NCBI GenBank assembly: GCA_963693285.1
Contig: OY848926.1
Span: 4,758,501-4,822,500 of the forward strand
Length of the DNA stretch: 64,000 nucleotides
Source of the DNA: Xestospongia muta
Taxonomy: Eukaryota; Porifera; Demospongiae; Haplosclerida; Petrosiidae
Direction: 5' to 3'
The notes under the pieces are model-generated. The model saw only the letters and a list, made by a program, of their open reading frames with translations. It did not search any database and was not told the origin of the DNA. Positions 14,101 to 26,539 of the stretch are shown here, one piece after another. Each line of letters starts with the position of its first letter. Position 1 is the stretch's first letter. Both the position numbers and the translations under genes were made by a program.

Positions 14101-17100
14101 TTCCAGGTGACCCAGTCAAATTTGGGGACAAAAGTGATATTGCAGACTTAGAATGTCTAAGATTATTAAATGAACACATGCCTGATCTTATGAAAGAGCG
14201 TAAAATCAGTCAGAGGCTGTTCATCAAGTAAGAGATCCTTTAACAATGTTACTATTACTGATTAACAATGTAGGTATATGAAAAGACGTTGCCAATTTTT
14301 AGATAACTTTCCAGCTTATAATTACAATCAAGGAATTGGTCCAAAAGGAGGAAATACAAAAAAATTGGGCTCAACTCTTTTAAATGCTATGCTAAAAGAA
14401 GTCATACAATTTTGTGATCCCTCTACAAAAGAAGATTGGTCATTACAGGCCCATCAACAGGTAATGATTGCTATTAAAACATATTGAGTTACTCCAGTAA
14501 CATTAACTGTGCATCTAGTTGATTTATGAGCAACATGAAAGGGGTGGTAGCATTGGTTTAATTACTTTGTATCCTGATAAAATTTCTTGTGAAGAGAAGG
14601 AGGCTTTTCAAGCTCTTCATTTAGAAATCCCAGCAATGAAGTAAGTTTATAAACCTGGCTTCCTTGTTAATATCACATAATATATTTTTTGCTATAGAAA
14701 ACTTTATGAACGGAGTACTTTGGATGAATACTTAGCAAAAGCTCTCAGTTTACCTTTATCTGAAGTAACTAAAGCTGTACAAGTTAGAACTGACAAAGAG
14801 GGTAAACCTATCTTTGATACATACTACAAGAGGTTAAAGATTATTGATGACAATAACTACATCCTCACATTGGATTACACTCTGAAAATGATCAATATTC
14901 ATGAGAGACGTGAGTGTGGTATGCCTGTTATCATTGAGGGAGAAACTGGAGTTGGAAAAACAGAATTGTTGAAGATGTTGTCTAAACTTTGGAACTACTC
15001 CTGGGAAGTTCAATGGTCTAAACAGAAACAGGAACTACAATCATTACTTGTGGATATACAGAAAAGTAAATAATATATAAATATTTCAATCAAATTCATT
15101 TTGTTCTAGAGAGAAATTTAAAACCAGAGTCATCTTGGCAACATCAATTAACTGTTCTGGAAGCATCCATCAATGCTAGTGTTGATGATGAGGGTCTAAG
15201 AGATGGACAATGTAGTGATAGAGAAGTTATAATGAAAGCTCTAACAAAATTTATAAAGATGCCAATAGTGTCTCTTCTAAAACCAAAACGTATGAGACAA
15301 GATTTCTGGAAATTTGTGGACAACCCTAAACTTCATGAGTTTGAAGTAAGATGTGTTTGTGTTTCAGTTTTTTAATTACTATGACAATGATATAGAGTAT
15401 ATTCACATTTCTAAAAGTGCTTTTTGCAGCAGATGTGTCTACATTTCATAAATTGGATGTACATTCAGGTATAATGCTGAAATTTTATCATTTGTATCGT
15501 GTTATTCTTTAAAGGACTCAAACCATCAGATGTAATTAGTTTTTTTGATGAAGTAAATGAACAAACAGAACGCATCAAAATGTTCTTTAGTACATCAGAT
15601 TGTATACCACAAGTGACTGTAAGATTGACTTTATTTTTTATGGTATATTTTTATACTAAGCTACAGGTATATCTTGATGAGATCAATACATCAACTTGTA
15701 TGGGTCTGTTTAAGGAAATTGTTGTAGACAGAACTATTGACGGAAAGGTTAGAATTATGTGTAACGGTAATATTATTAACATCAATCTGTTTTTATATAG
15801 CCATTACCAGACAATGTGTTCATTATTGCGGCTTGTAATCCATTAAGAGGTGATAGTACAGCTGTACTACGTAATATGAAGAATGTGTGGCACAAACCAA
15901 GTTATTATGTACGAGAACTTCATCCTACAATAGATTATTTAAAATGGGACTATGGGGCATTGAATGATGTTCAAGAATATGAGTACATCACTGCTAAAAT
16001 GAGTATGCTTACAAAAGGTGTCTCTAGTTTTAAATCTGAAGAGATAACTGAAAGGTTAACCCATCTTGTAAGGCAAAGTCAGACTAAAATTAGAGAATAT
16101 GCTTACCACACACTAAAAAAAGCTGCCTATTCACCACAAGAAGCAAAGAAATGTGCAAGAAGTTGTGTTAGTCAAAGAGATATGCAGCGAGTATTTGATT
16201 TTTTTAAGTGGTTATTCAATTCATATGAACAGTTTCAACGTTTCTCTACCACTAAAGAACAGCAAGTTAGAGCAGTGTTAGTGTCATTAGGACTTGTATA
16301 TTATCTTCGACTGGGAGATGAGGACAGGAAAAGTTATAGTCAATTCCTTAATGATGAGTGTGAGAGCTTAGGAAATATAGGCTTCACAACCGCTTTCACT
16401 GAGGAGCTAGATTGGTACATGGATAGAGTAGATTTGCCACCTGGAATAGCTAAAACAACTGCTCTGAAAGAGAATGTTTTTGCTAACATTGTTTGCTGTC
16501 AAACACACACTCCTCTTATTATCATAGGAGAACCAGGGACATCTAAAACTCTGTCTTTTAACATTGTTGCAAACACTTTCAAGGGAAGAGCTTCTAAACA
16601 CAGGGACTTTAAAGAAATAAAGCTTTTCAAAGGACTTCAACCTTTTTTCTATCAATGCTCTCAACATACAAATTCAAAAGAGATTGAGAATCTTTTTACG
16701 AAAGCTATACAGGGGCAAAAAATATATGAGAGCTCATCTGTTCCTACATACTGTGTTGTTTTTATGGATGAAGCTGGCCTTCCTGAAGAGCAGCATGATC
16801 CATTAAAAGTTCTCCATTATCATCTTGATAAAAGAGATGTTTCTTTTGTAGCTATCACTAATCATGCACTAGATGCTGCTAAGACCAATCGAGCAATCAG
16901 TCTTTATCGACCAGAAACATCAACTGAGGACCTTCAGATTTTAGCCTCTCATTTACTGCATTCCACAGATCCTATGACTCAAGATGAAACGAAGATGATT
17001 ATTGCAAAGTTTTGTTCAGCTTTCAGTTCAATAATGAAAGTTGTCAAATTTAGAGATTTTTATGGACAAAGAGATTTCCTACATTTTGTAAGCTGCCTAC

Positions 17101-20100
17101 GAAGAAAAAGAGGGAGTGGATTTATCAATGAAGAAAAAGTACTTGAGGCTCTGGAACGCAATCTCAATGGTCATGAAGATTTTGTAGAAGTATTCAACTA
17201 CTTTTTGAAGGAGGTGAGTGTTTATAGCTAGCTAACAATCTATAATTTTTATTTCTCTTTATAGATGAATACAAGTTATAATGATTTGTCTCATAAAAAT
17301 GTCCTTAAGATTGTGGGTGATAGTTTAGAAGATTTACCTTCTAGTAGCCATCAGACAGTTGAAACTGAGACTAGACCAGACCTGTTATCATACACTGACC
17401 ATGGCATACGATACAAACTGATCATAGACGAAAGTGAAGATGACTCAGCAGTTAGATTTCTATTTGCCTGTGGTGCTCTTAGTAAACCAAAGACTCGTAT
17501 GTTTGCATGTAGTGAGTTTATTGAGGAAAGTCACATGCATGTAAGTTATTTTTTTTAAGTATCAGTTGTGTTATATATGGTTGTAATTTATAGATTAACA
17601 CTATTGCTGGTATCATTCACTCAGTAGAACAAGGTCATACTGTCCTTATGTTCCAAACAGATGAAATTCATGAAAGTTTTTACGAATTATTCAATCAACG
17701 TTTTAGGATTTTAGATGATTCAGACAAAGGATTGAGATTCTTTACTAATATCTCAATTGGAGCTCACACTAAACCATGCAGAGTTCATCCAGAGTTTCAA
17801 TGTATTGTAGTTGTAAAGAAATCTGAGCTGAATAAGACACCTCAGCCTTTCTTGAACCGATTTGAAAAGTTCTTATTCTCTTACAATGCTATCTATTATA
17901 GCGTATTTGAGACCAACCCTCCCAATATGCAAGTTATCAATTATATTGTCGTTGAGAAGGTAAAGTGTACCTTATGTACTAAATAATATATTAATTACCT
18001 ACTTAGATATCCTCATTAATCAACAAGCTTGGTGGCTCAAGAAGCTTTTATGGTTATATACCTCTACTACAAGAATTAGCTGACAGAGAATCAGTTGACA
18101 TAGCTTCCAATCTTAATGACAACAAAGAAAAGCATGAGACCCTTCATTCTCTTATTTTGTCTCTTTTGCCTTCACTTGATCATAAATATCAGACTGGCTG
18201 TGAAATAAAAGAAATAATTATCGATGATGACAGGTGTTCAACAATTCTTGCCACTACTTTAAATTCTTTAAGAACTAAAGCTGGATGGAACATACCTCAG
18301 GTATTATTTCATTATTTTGAGATTGTTTCACAAATATTAAATCCTCTTGATAGATCTCTGAATATGAGTTAAAGACAGAGAGTAGTGATATTATTTTTGA
18401 TATGCTGTTAAAAGATGCAGGATTTTTGGGGGCTGTTGAAAAACCAGAGTTTGATTTCAAAGGTGCTGTAGGTGAAGCACTTGATGCTCTACATAGTTCC
18501 AAGGGTATTGTTCGTATCATGGATGAAGATTCTTGTCTTATTATAGCAGTGATTGTGCAGTGGCTTGTACGATATGTAACAAAACGTTTAATGCATCTTC
18601 TAACTCCTGAAGCACTAGTTGTTAATGCTCAGCATATACCTAATGTGTTAATGAAATCTTACTTTGAATTTCAAGAGCACTTTAGTTTGAAGATATTAAT
18701 CATGTCACACCTTAAAAAGTTAAAAAGAAATCAATGGTAAGTTAAATCACTATTGTTTATTATCTAAAAGTTTGTTTGTACTACAGGCAATCCAAATTAT
18801 GTGCAACAAAAGTTCTTGTTTACACTCGACAATCTCATTTGTTTGGATATTTACCATCAAATTACCCATCAGAAGGAATAAAGGATGATACATTAGCACT
18901 ATTAAAGAGTATTGTTTATGATGATCTAAGGGGTCTGAAGATCTACAAAATTACTCCTGATACACCAGAGAAAGACATTCAAAGACACATACAAGGCTTT
19001 GTGGAAAGAAAAGATCATGACATTTTTCTCATCCTAGCTAATATGCAGGATGTGACTCTTAAGATGATTAATCATCTTCGAATTCTTGTTGAACAGAAGG
19101 AGAATGAATCATTGGGAGATGGTAAACTCTTTGTATTTCTTCTTCAGTTTCCTCAAGGACAGCATCTTTTCACTCACTGCTACCCAGCTTTATTTTTAAA
19201 TGGCTGGGATCACTTTTATCTGGACTCTCTCACAACAGATGTTTCTGTACCTGGTCTTCCTAAACCTCTTCAAAATGTTGTCGATATTAGACAATGCTTT
19301 CGTGTAGCACTTTGTATTCCCAATACAAACGTTTCTGTTACTCTAAGTCTAGAACCTCTTTTAAAAGAAGCTATTCCAATTATATCTCCTAGAGTGGTTG
19401 TGGGATTAAGTGATAAGGCCTACAACAAACCCTTGTCTATTAGTAAGAGACAAAGTCGAATCAAGGAACTTTTGATGAAGGATGTTGTAGAGCAAGAAGA
19501 TGAGCTGTCTTTATGTACTCCTGTAGGTAAAGCTCTCTGCTCTCTCTTTACTCAATACTGGGATAATGTAGCAGTTACAAAATTTCTTCAAGATGCTGCT
19601 CACTTCACATTTCGTCATCAGTCCACTCTTAGTATTACCAGTTACATTCAAACCAAAATAAAGGCATTGTTTTTTGAGTTCATTGTCTATATGCTGTGGA
19701 AGATTAATGAAGACTGCAACTTGGATTGTTACTACTTGAATTCAAGCTGTACTAACAGTGTGGAAAAGCTTTTTGGTGATATTACAAGAAATTTGTTTTT
19801 TAAGGCACCAAGTTTGTATTCTCTTCCTCGTGCTTGTCGTTCTCTCCCTCCTCCTGAAAACAAGGGTTTTGAGTTTCCTTTCTTTAGTATTGTGTACCAC
19901 TACCTAGAAGAAATGCTTGATGGTTGTCAAGAAATAGTGAACAAAACTACAAGTCCTGCTGCACTTAATCCACATTCTAGTGTCAGTTCTAAGGAAATTA
20001 AACTTATTGAAGAAAAAGAGTTGTTTGAAGTGATGAAGAAAAAACTACAACATGTGATTGATGTGAGTCATATTCTGTGTATTCAACTTTTATATCTCTA

Positions 20101-23100
20101 ATTAGGTAACCACTGCTGAAAAAGAGACTATCGAAGATCCCATGATGCTTATTTTGTTGTCAATTACAAAAGCATTAAATGATCATGAACTCTGGCAAAG
20201 ATATTTAAGAGACTTTATAAAATACAAGTGTATGTCTGACAGTCAGACTACTGAAACCACTTACTTGAGTCCAATTATTGATGTATATTTTGATTTCAAT
20301 CATAATGTGAAATCAAAAGATCCCATATCTCTTTTAGCTTGGGTTCATGTTCACTCTGAAGTTAGCAAAATGGACTTAATTCAAACTGTCAACCAAATAC
20401 AGAGATTAGAGCCATTTTTACGTGATCAGCCAGAAGATACTTTATTTGGAACTGCTACAAGTCTTCTTAGTCCAACCAAGAAAAACCTTGGCAGTTTTGT
20501 TATCCAAAGATGTTTTGATTCACTGGATTATATAGTCAGTTCATGGTGTGATGAGAAAACAGAAGATGTAAAGCAATGGTATCTGGCATATCGAGATATT
20601 GTAAGCATTCTACATATGTATTGTATTGTCACTTATCTTATTTGTAGGTTCAAATAGCATCTCTTTTTAACTCTCTTCATGAGGAAGAAAACAATCATCT
20701 GAGACTGCTTTTTTTCAAGGCACATATGATGTACATATTAATCATTTCTGGTGATAGCCTAACTCCAAATAGTGTAAAGTTTGCCATTCAATTTTACTTA
20801 AGACATATAAAGGTAATGTGTAGAACATACCAAATTATTAAGTAGTGATGCTTCGACTTTAGATGTTTGATGGTGGTATAGAAACTGCAGCTTCGGAATG
20901 TATTTTGGCACTAAAAGATCAGACTGCACGATTCATATACTCTGTAGTTGATAAGATACTTAGCTTTATGTTTCACACAGTTAATCTTCCCAGTGACTTG
21001 CCATTATGTCAGTGGTTTTTTCGAGCAGCTTTACCTGGTTGCCCTAACTCAGTTTCCCTATTGGAGTACATATCTCCTGCTCAATATAGGTATTACCTGC
21101 TTCATATGTTATTAGCAAAAGATGACCAGCTTGCTACTGACCAAAAAGATTCCAATGACCCTCTCAATCTGTTTCAACCACTTGTAAGTATTACAACATT
21201 TTTTGTGATTATTTCTCATTTATGCAGTTACGTACAACAATTGGAAAAATGATATTAACAGTAGATCCTCTGAAGTGTGCAGATGTCTTTATAGGAAATA
21301 ACCCAATATCCATGAATAATGAAATGGTATAAAAGAATCACATATGCAATTTGTATTGATCTCTGTTATAGTGTATGTTAGCCAAAATGTACCTAAGAGT
21401 AGCTTATGACCAGATTTGCAATATTACAGCTAACAAGAAACTTTTTACTGTCATTGCAAAACTAGAGACTCTTTTTAAAAAGGTATCAATATGATCACAA
21501 AATTGTATTTGCATCTTGTTAGAAATTATTACAGTATATGGAAAGCTGTACTGATGATCCAAAAAAGAATTTGCTGATTTTGGAAAAAGAGGCATTCATG
21601 CAAAGATGTTTGCATCTTGTAGCGTCAAATTTATCTCAGACCATTGGCTCACAAGAAGTATGAGATTTCATGAACTATTTTACTATCTTACTGAATTTTG
21701 CCCACACTTAGATGATATTAGGTCGACTACCTCCAAGAATTGATGCTGTGTTACAAAAGGAAGGTTTAGAAGATAAGAGAGGACTTGTTCTCACTATGCA
21801 TTTATGGAAAGAATTAAAAAGCATTGAAAAACTTGTCAGGATATTGACAGAGCGTCCACAAGATAGAATTACTTGCTTAAACTTATACAGTGATCAACTG
21901 AGAGTAAGCCATAATAATGGTCTATTAGTATGATGAACACATCGTTGTAGCAATGTCGTGATCACCAAAGTGTGCAGTTCTCTTTCCCACTTCTTCTTAA
22001 AGAAGATAGTGCATTAAGACACCTTTATGAAGACATTTGTGAACTAATGAAGAAAATACACAGAAATGATAGTGAAGCAATTGAAAAATTAAAAGTGATA
22101 GCTGATACTTGGTTAGTTTTGTTTCATTGTATGATTGTATGTACAGGTTATTTACTTATTACTGCAGCAAAGAAGAAGTTCTAGAGATTGACTTCTCAAC
22201 AGACAAAGTATTCCGGATACAGAAGATTAATGCAGTTCTCATGTGTATATGGTTATGCACTTATTATGAGTATTACCAGAAGAGTGTAAGCTTGCTAGTG
22301 TTTGATCTGTATTCTTAGACTTGTATATTGGTGTGTATGTAGGTAAAATCAGAGTTTCTTATAAAAGCTGTCAATGAGCAACTTGAGGGATATTTTCCTG
22401 ACCAAGTTATCAAACTAATAATCTGCTTTCTAAACAAAGATATTGTTCAAAAACACCCCGAGTCCGACACACCTTCAGATCTTAATAGTCCTCTGTTTAA
22501 TCTTACTGAGAGTTTGCAGGTCAGACCAGTGCAACAGCGTCAAGTTGGACGAGTAGATCCAATTTATAAACTCTTTTTTCCTGATTATCCAGGTAATTAT
22601 TGTTGTATTCTAGAACAATTTATCATATTTTAATCTAGACACTCATGACAGACAAATTTGTAATGCATTAGCTAGTGTGGTAGCTGTCACTTTAGCTTGT
22701 CCAGAACAAACCACGCATTTGTGGTATCATATTTTCTCTCCTGATGAACTTCCAGGAACTTATATCACTGGATTCTTGGTATGTGTTATCTATATTTGTA
22801 ATGCATTTTTCTCATGAATAAATTAGTTGGATTCAGAGATCAAAGAGGGAAGACTTTATGACTGTGGTGTTGTTTTAAATGAACAAGGAGAATATGGCAG
22901 ACCAGAATATTTACAACGAGCTGAAAAAGGAATTTTAAATTTACATTCTCTTTATTTGCTTCTCTGGTGTAACTTTGGAGCATTTTGTATCAGTTTACTG
23001 ACTCAACCAGGATCTATTATTAAAGGAACTGTTATTTCTGACTATCAAGCTGTTCGTCACTATTGTAAATCACAAATGAATGCAATGTGGTTACATATGA

Positions 23101-26100
23101 GTACTAATCTTGGACTAAATGATGAACAATTATCACTATTAATAGTACGCTCAATGCAAAGAATGATACAGGTATTTTGTAGTAGTTTGATTGTTCTGTT
23201 ACATAGTTCTTTTATTTTATTAATCAGACTTGCACTGAAATTTCCAAATGTAGTTTGTTAAGCACTTCAAAACAAAGAGATGATTATGAACAAACGTGGC
23301 ATCAACTAGTGTTTGTTCCTTCACTAGATGAAGTCAGAACTAAGGTTAATATTCTGAGCTATTTTTATTTGCATTGACTAACTATAATCATCATAGTTTG
23401 ACCAATATTCTCAAATACTGCTAACCAATCAACTGCTAACTGAGTTAAGGTACACAATAATTTACTTTTGATACTATTATGATTAATTGTTTTCTTTTCT
23501 TAACATATATATATATATATATTAGACTATTGAAAAATGTCTATCCCTATTCTCCAACATTACAAGATTTCACACATTACGTCCAAGAACATTGCTCATC
23601 CAATGTAGATAGGGAATCACGTGAACTACTTGTTAGGTTTATTAACCGTTACCCTCGTCTTCAAGCTGGAGGTGCTCTTCTCCCCTCTCTTATTGAGTTC
23701 TATCAATGGATACATACTGATCTCTCTTATGTTATTACTAAGAAACAAGCAATTGAAATGACTATCTATGATGCTGTAGATTTAGCTGCTGGAAAATATT
23801 CAAAAGAGCTTGAAAAACACTACACAAAGCTATTTGAAAGCGTTACAGGTAGGTATATGTTTAATCATGGTGCAACTTACTTTCAAATCTAAAGAGGGTT
23901 ACAACCATTACTTGGAAACTATTGGGTTTTCTATTGGTGCTGGAGCTTGTGCTAACATGAGGAGAGAGAATACAATTCCTCGTATTACCAAAGTAACCCC
24001 TCTGTTTCGTTTTCTACCTGGAGATACTATTGAAGAGAAAGAAGAACAAAGAGACTTTTTTTTCTTAGTTATTGAAGATATTGTAAGTGTTATCATTGAT
24101 GTAGCAATTTTTATTATTTGTATATCATAACAGGTTAACTTTCATAATCATTTTCTAAGTGAGATAAAATCTTTAGCTCAAAGTTATCCCGCTTTTCAAA
24201 GATATATTTGTGATTCTATTTTACCAAATCTACATCCAGCAGCAATTAATGAATACTCATGCATTGTAGCTGAAAAAAGCAGGTTAATCACTATATAATT
24301 ATGAACCTTTAATTATTAAATTACTATAATTTTATATACACACTATAGACCTCTATTACAACTGATATATAAGCATCAAACTGAACAAGGGTATGATTTA
24401 GACAAGATACAAGAAGACATTTTTGTCAACTATATTGCTGGAAAATTAAAAATTGCTGATTGCAGAGCAAAATTACAGAAAACATTTCACTACAAGAGTG
24501 AATCAGAAAGCAAAACAACTAGTATGGAGCACCCTACAGAGTAAGAGTTACTGAGTATTTAATAATTCTATTTGGAATGTAGATTAATGCTGACTCTGCA
24601 TGTAGTTGATGACATTGATAAAGATTTCAAGGTAAATATATAATATCAAAAGTAATGGGATTTTGTAATTTTGTAGGTTCCAGTATCAGAAGAAGATGAT
24701 TTCTTAGTAGTATTAAAGCATGAACTGTTATCAATGGATTATGAAAAGATAGTAGAAGTAGCTCAAGGTTTAAAAACTATTACTGAACATGTGAAACAGG
24801 TACATTTCTGTTGATGTACACTCATTGAGTCTATTATATAAATGATTACTTCAGAGACTGAATCAAGATCAGTTACACAAAGAAAACATCGTAAAGGATA
24901 CAATTAGAGAAGCTCTACCAAAACTAGTATATGACCAGCATGAGAGTCATCATGACAATTCATTGAAAATTTTTGATGATCTTGGAATGACAAGGTAAAT
25001 TTGAGTTAACATAATAATTTATAAATTTATTTTAATTTAATTGATTTAGACTTCAAGATTCTCATCGAGTACGTATTGGTGCCATACCAATGAAGAATTT
25101 ATTCCCAACTCTTGAACTTGTTGTGGAATGGATCAAAGATGGAGTATATGACTTTCACACTTTACCTAAAGCAATGAAAAGGCCTTTGAGAAAAAAGGAT
25201 AAGCAAAAGATACTGGGATTACAACAAACATATAAACAAGGTAGGAACTTTATTTCAAACAGTATAACATTGACATTTGAATAGAATATCCTAATGATCT
25301 CCTTCAAAAATTGAAAATTATTGTTGAAGTTCTTGTAGACAGTCAGCAACATTTTGTTGACAATATTGACAAAATCAAAGAGGTTAGACTTTCTTTATTA
25401 AATTACACTTTCATATTCCCTTAGAGAAACATATTTGAATATTTACGAAGTGATCTCGATATTCTTGGTGATGAAGAAGACAAAATTCTTAGACTTTTTC
25501 CAAGAGAGATACTACTGGAGAATTATATGGAATTGAGAATATGTTTGAGAAAGTTAGTAACAACTGGTACCAAATGGAACTTAATGTGTCACATCTCAGA
25601 TTAATGAATTGTTTGGAAGAGAAGAAATCACAAGGAGAGGATGAAGAGTTAAAGTGGTTTGAGTATGTTAACAACTTGTGGTCTGAAGAGCATCTTCAAC
25701 ATCTACGAGATGTTTCTGCTCCTCAGAACTTTTATGAGGTCTATAACCCAGCTACAGGTCTTTATGGATTTCAGACATTAAATGATGAGAAGCCAGCAGA
25801 TGACAAAGATGAAACAGAACTTGTGGAAGAGAAGCCTGCTAGTAGTTCTTTTCAAATACAGCCCCCACCACAAGTTTCTACTGAAGGTCCAGATTATCTA
25901 TATTCTACCATAAAGATTTTTTTCCTACATCTTGCATGTTAGGCCTGTGCTTTACAGTTCAGGTTTTAGATTTTAGGAGTTACAGTCAAGGTTTAGCCAT
26001 CAGTGTCAATATCGACTTTGTGACACTTGTTGCCAATCTTCAGTATCATAACTATTCTGTTTGTGTCAATATAGCCTTGACAATGTATTGATATCCTCAA

Positions 26101-26539
26101 ACCATACAGCTCAAATATGCAGAAGCCACAACTATTGTATATAGTGTTTTCTTTATATTTTAACCCACCTACTGTAGGCTCCTTTATTAGAATTTTGTTG
26201 GTGTTACCACTCAATAACCACTTTGAATTAATTATAACAATAATTGAAAGATATAATTCTGGTCATTAATTTTCTTGTGTTCATACAGATGATTTGAGTG
26301 AAGCTGCCAGTGACCTCACATCAGAAGACATTGCAGACTATCTACGATTTTTGAAGTTAGATGAATATATTGAGAAGTTTCAAGAAATTGATGTAGATGG
26401 TATAATGATGCTTGAAATTGATAACGACACATTGGAATCAGACCTCGGTGTGGATACAGCAAAGGATAGAGTCAAGATTAAGACAAAATTCAAGTGGTGG
26501 CTACGAAAGAAAATGGCTCAAAAAAATAGCACTACTTAG
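5115..26539 (+). CDS. Gene A: giant mysterin/RNF213-like AAA+ protein with C-terminal SAM domain
   Basis: Sixty-eight exons join in one unbroken frame of about 5336 residues, close to the roughly 5200 of human RNF213. Order: a short Ser/Pro/Gln-rich N-terminus; a conserved segment with CVWDQSG (about residues 105-258); a long helical stalk to about 1700; Walker A motifs GLQGDGKT (about 1779), GETGVGKT (about 2180) and GEPGTSKT (about 2629); Walker B-type VYLDEIN (about 2360) and VVFMDEAG (about 2705); FLNRFEKF (about 3035); a long C-terminal helical region with YDLDKIQED, as in the RNF213 tail; and a SAM domain (about 5254-5336). The motif order is diagnostic of mysterin, a cytosolic dynein-like AAA+ motor and ubiquitin ligase linked to lipid droplets and pathogen restriction. 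No RING or RZ finger is visible, so ligase activity is doubtful. The start is a 29-base exon (MEGEEDAAD...) whose counterpart begins gene B. Confidence 0.9.
5144..5858. other. First intron of gene A
   Basis: At 715 bases this is one of the few long introns of the gene; gene B also has a long first intron (about 550 bases). It includes a GC-rich patch near 5465-5485. I see no coding exon or RNA gene in it. Confidence 0.6.
12247..20062 (+). other. AAA+ motor core of gene A
   Basis: The first Walker A (GLQGDGKTHYI) spans the junction of the exons ending 12328 and starting 13429. The second (GETGVGKTELL) is near 14939. Its Walker B (VYLDEINTSTCMGLFKEI) is near 15667, followed by the sensor-type NPLRGD near 15837. 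The third Walker A (GEPGTSKTLS) is near 16527, with Walker B VVFMDEAGLPEE near 16760 and the sensor ITNHALDAAKTNRAI near 16855. VVVKKSELNKTPQPFLNRFEKF lies near 17810-17870. In RNF213, AAA2 holds a nucleotide and AAA3 and AAA4 are the hydrolysing units, so the three Walker A motifs probably correspond to AAA2, AAA3 and AAA4. All three keep the catalytic Lys and the following Thr, so nucleotide binding looks intact. Confidence 0.85.
12329..13428. other. Long intron of gene A inside the first Walker A motif
   Basis: This 1100-base intron interrupts GLQG/DGKT. Gene B has a long intron (37433-38090) at the same codon, so the intron position predates duplication. The interior has no coding exon that continues the frame. 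Some short stretches flanked by AG and GT exist but carry stops. Confidence 0.6.
22827..23171 (+). other. Exon almost identical between genes A and B
   Basis: This 345-base exon (protein start LDSEIKEGRLYDCG) matches gene B 47902-48246 almost base for base. The preceding intron (22779-22826 against 47854-47901) is also nearly identical, while other introns of the pair do not align. In mysterins this segment follows the place where vertebrate RNF213 carries its RZ finger; here the required Cys/His set is missing. Confidence 0.75.
26289..26539 (+). other. SAM domain exon of gene A
   Basis: The last exon encodes about 83 residues with the SAM pattern: LTSEDIADYLRFLKLDEY, IEKFQEIDVDGIMMLEI, DNDTLESDLGVDTAKDRVKI. 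These are the five-helix features W/Y-L-x2-L-x-L-x2-Y, the F-x3-x-I-D-G-x2-L core and the L-x-x-L-G-V motif. SAM domains mediate homo- or hetero-oligomerisation. Vertebrate RNF213 has no SAM domain that I know of. Confidence 0.85.

Larger units (their letters stand above)
5115..26539 (+). other. Exon map of gene A
   Basis: Exons read from GT-AG boundaries; all phases agree. 5115-5143, 5859-5998, 6065-6127, 6179-6259, 6309-6770, 6821-6966, 7017-7120, 7173-7310, 7356-7525, 7579-7664, 7712-7878, 7935-8100, 8149-8361, 8410-8496, 8550-8647, 8707-8962, 9005-9061, 9110-9651, 9695-10790, 10841-11128, 11182-11304, 11354-11575, 11618-12019, 12073-12195, 12247-12328, 13429-13589, 13642-13800, 13854-14061, 14107-14227, 14274-14460, 14519-14640, 14698-15065, 15110-15345, 15396-15468, 15515-15618, 15667-15747, 15801-17213, 17265-17540, 17594-17959, 18007-18300, 18354-18736, 18787-20062, 20106-20600, 20648-20812, 20863-21183, 21228-21326, 21372-21482, 21523-21657, 21712-21903, 21951-22111, 22147-22285, 22343-22592, 22639-22778, 22827-23171, 23228-23344, 23397-23449, 23526-23848, 23895-24082, 24134-24282, 24349-24540, 24583-24631, 24677-24799, 24855-24994, 25050-25240, 25285-25382, 25425-25552, 25600-25886, 26289-26539. 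Individual ends may be off by a few bases. Confidence 0.8.

Noticed and set aside
16407..16667. Reverse-strand open frame over the third Walker A exon (and similar ones elsewhere)
   Set aside because: It is a shadow of a strongly supported forward exon.
19700..19760. CNLDCYYLNSSC as a possible RING remnant in gene A
   Set aside because: The spacing is wrong for a RING, there is no partner Cys/His cluster, and the gene B counterpart differs in the number of cysteines.
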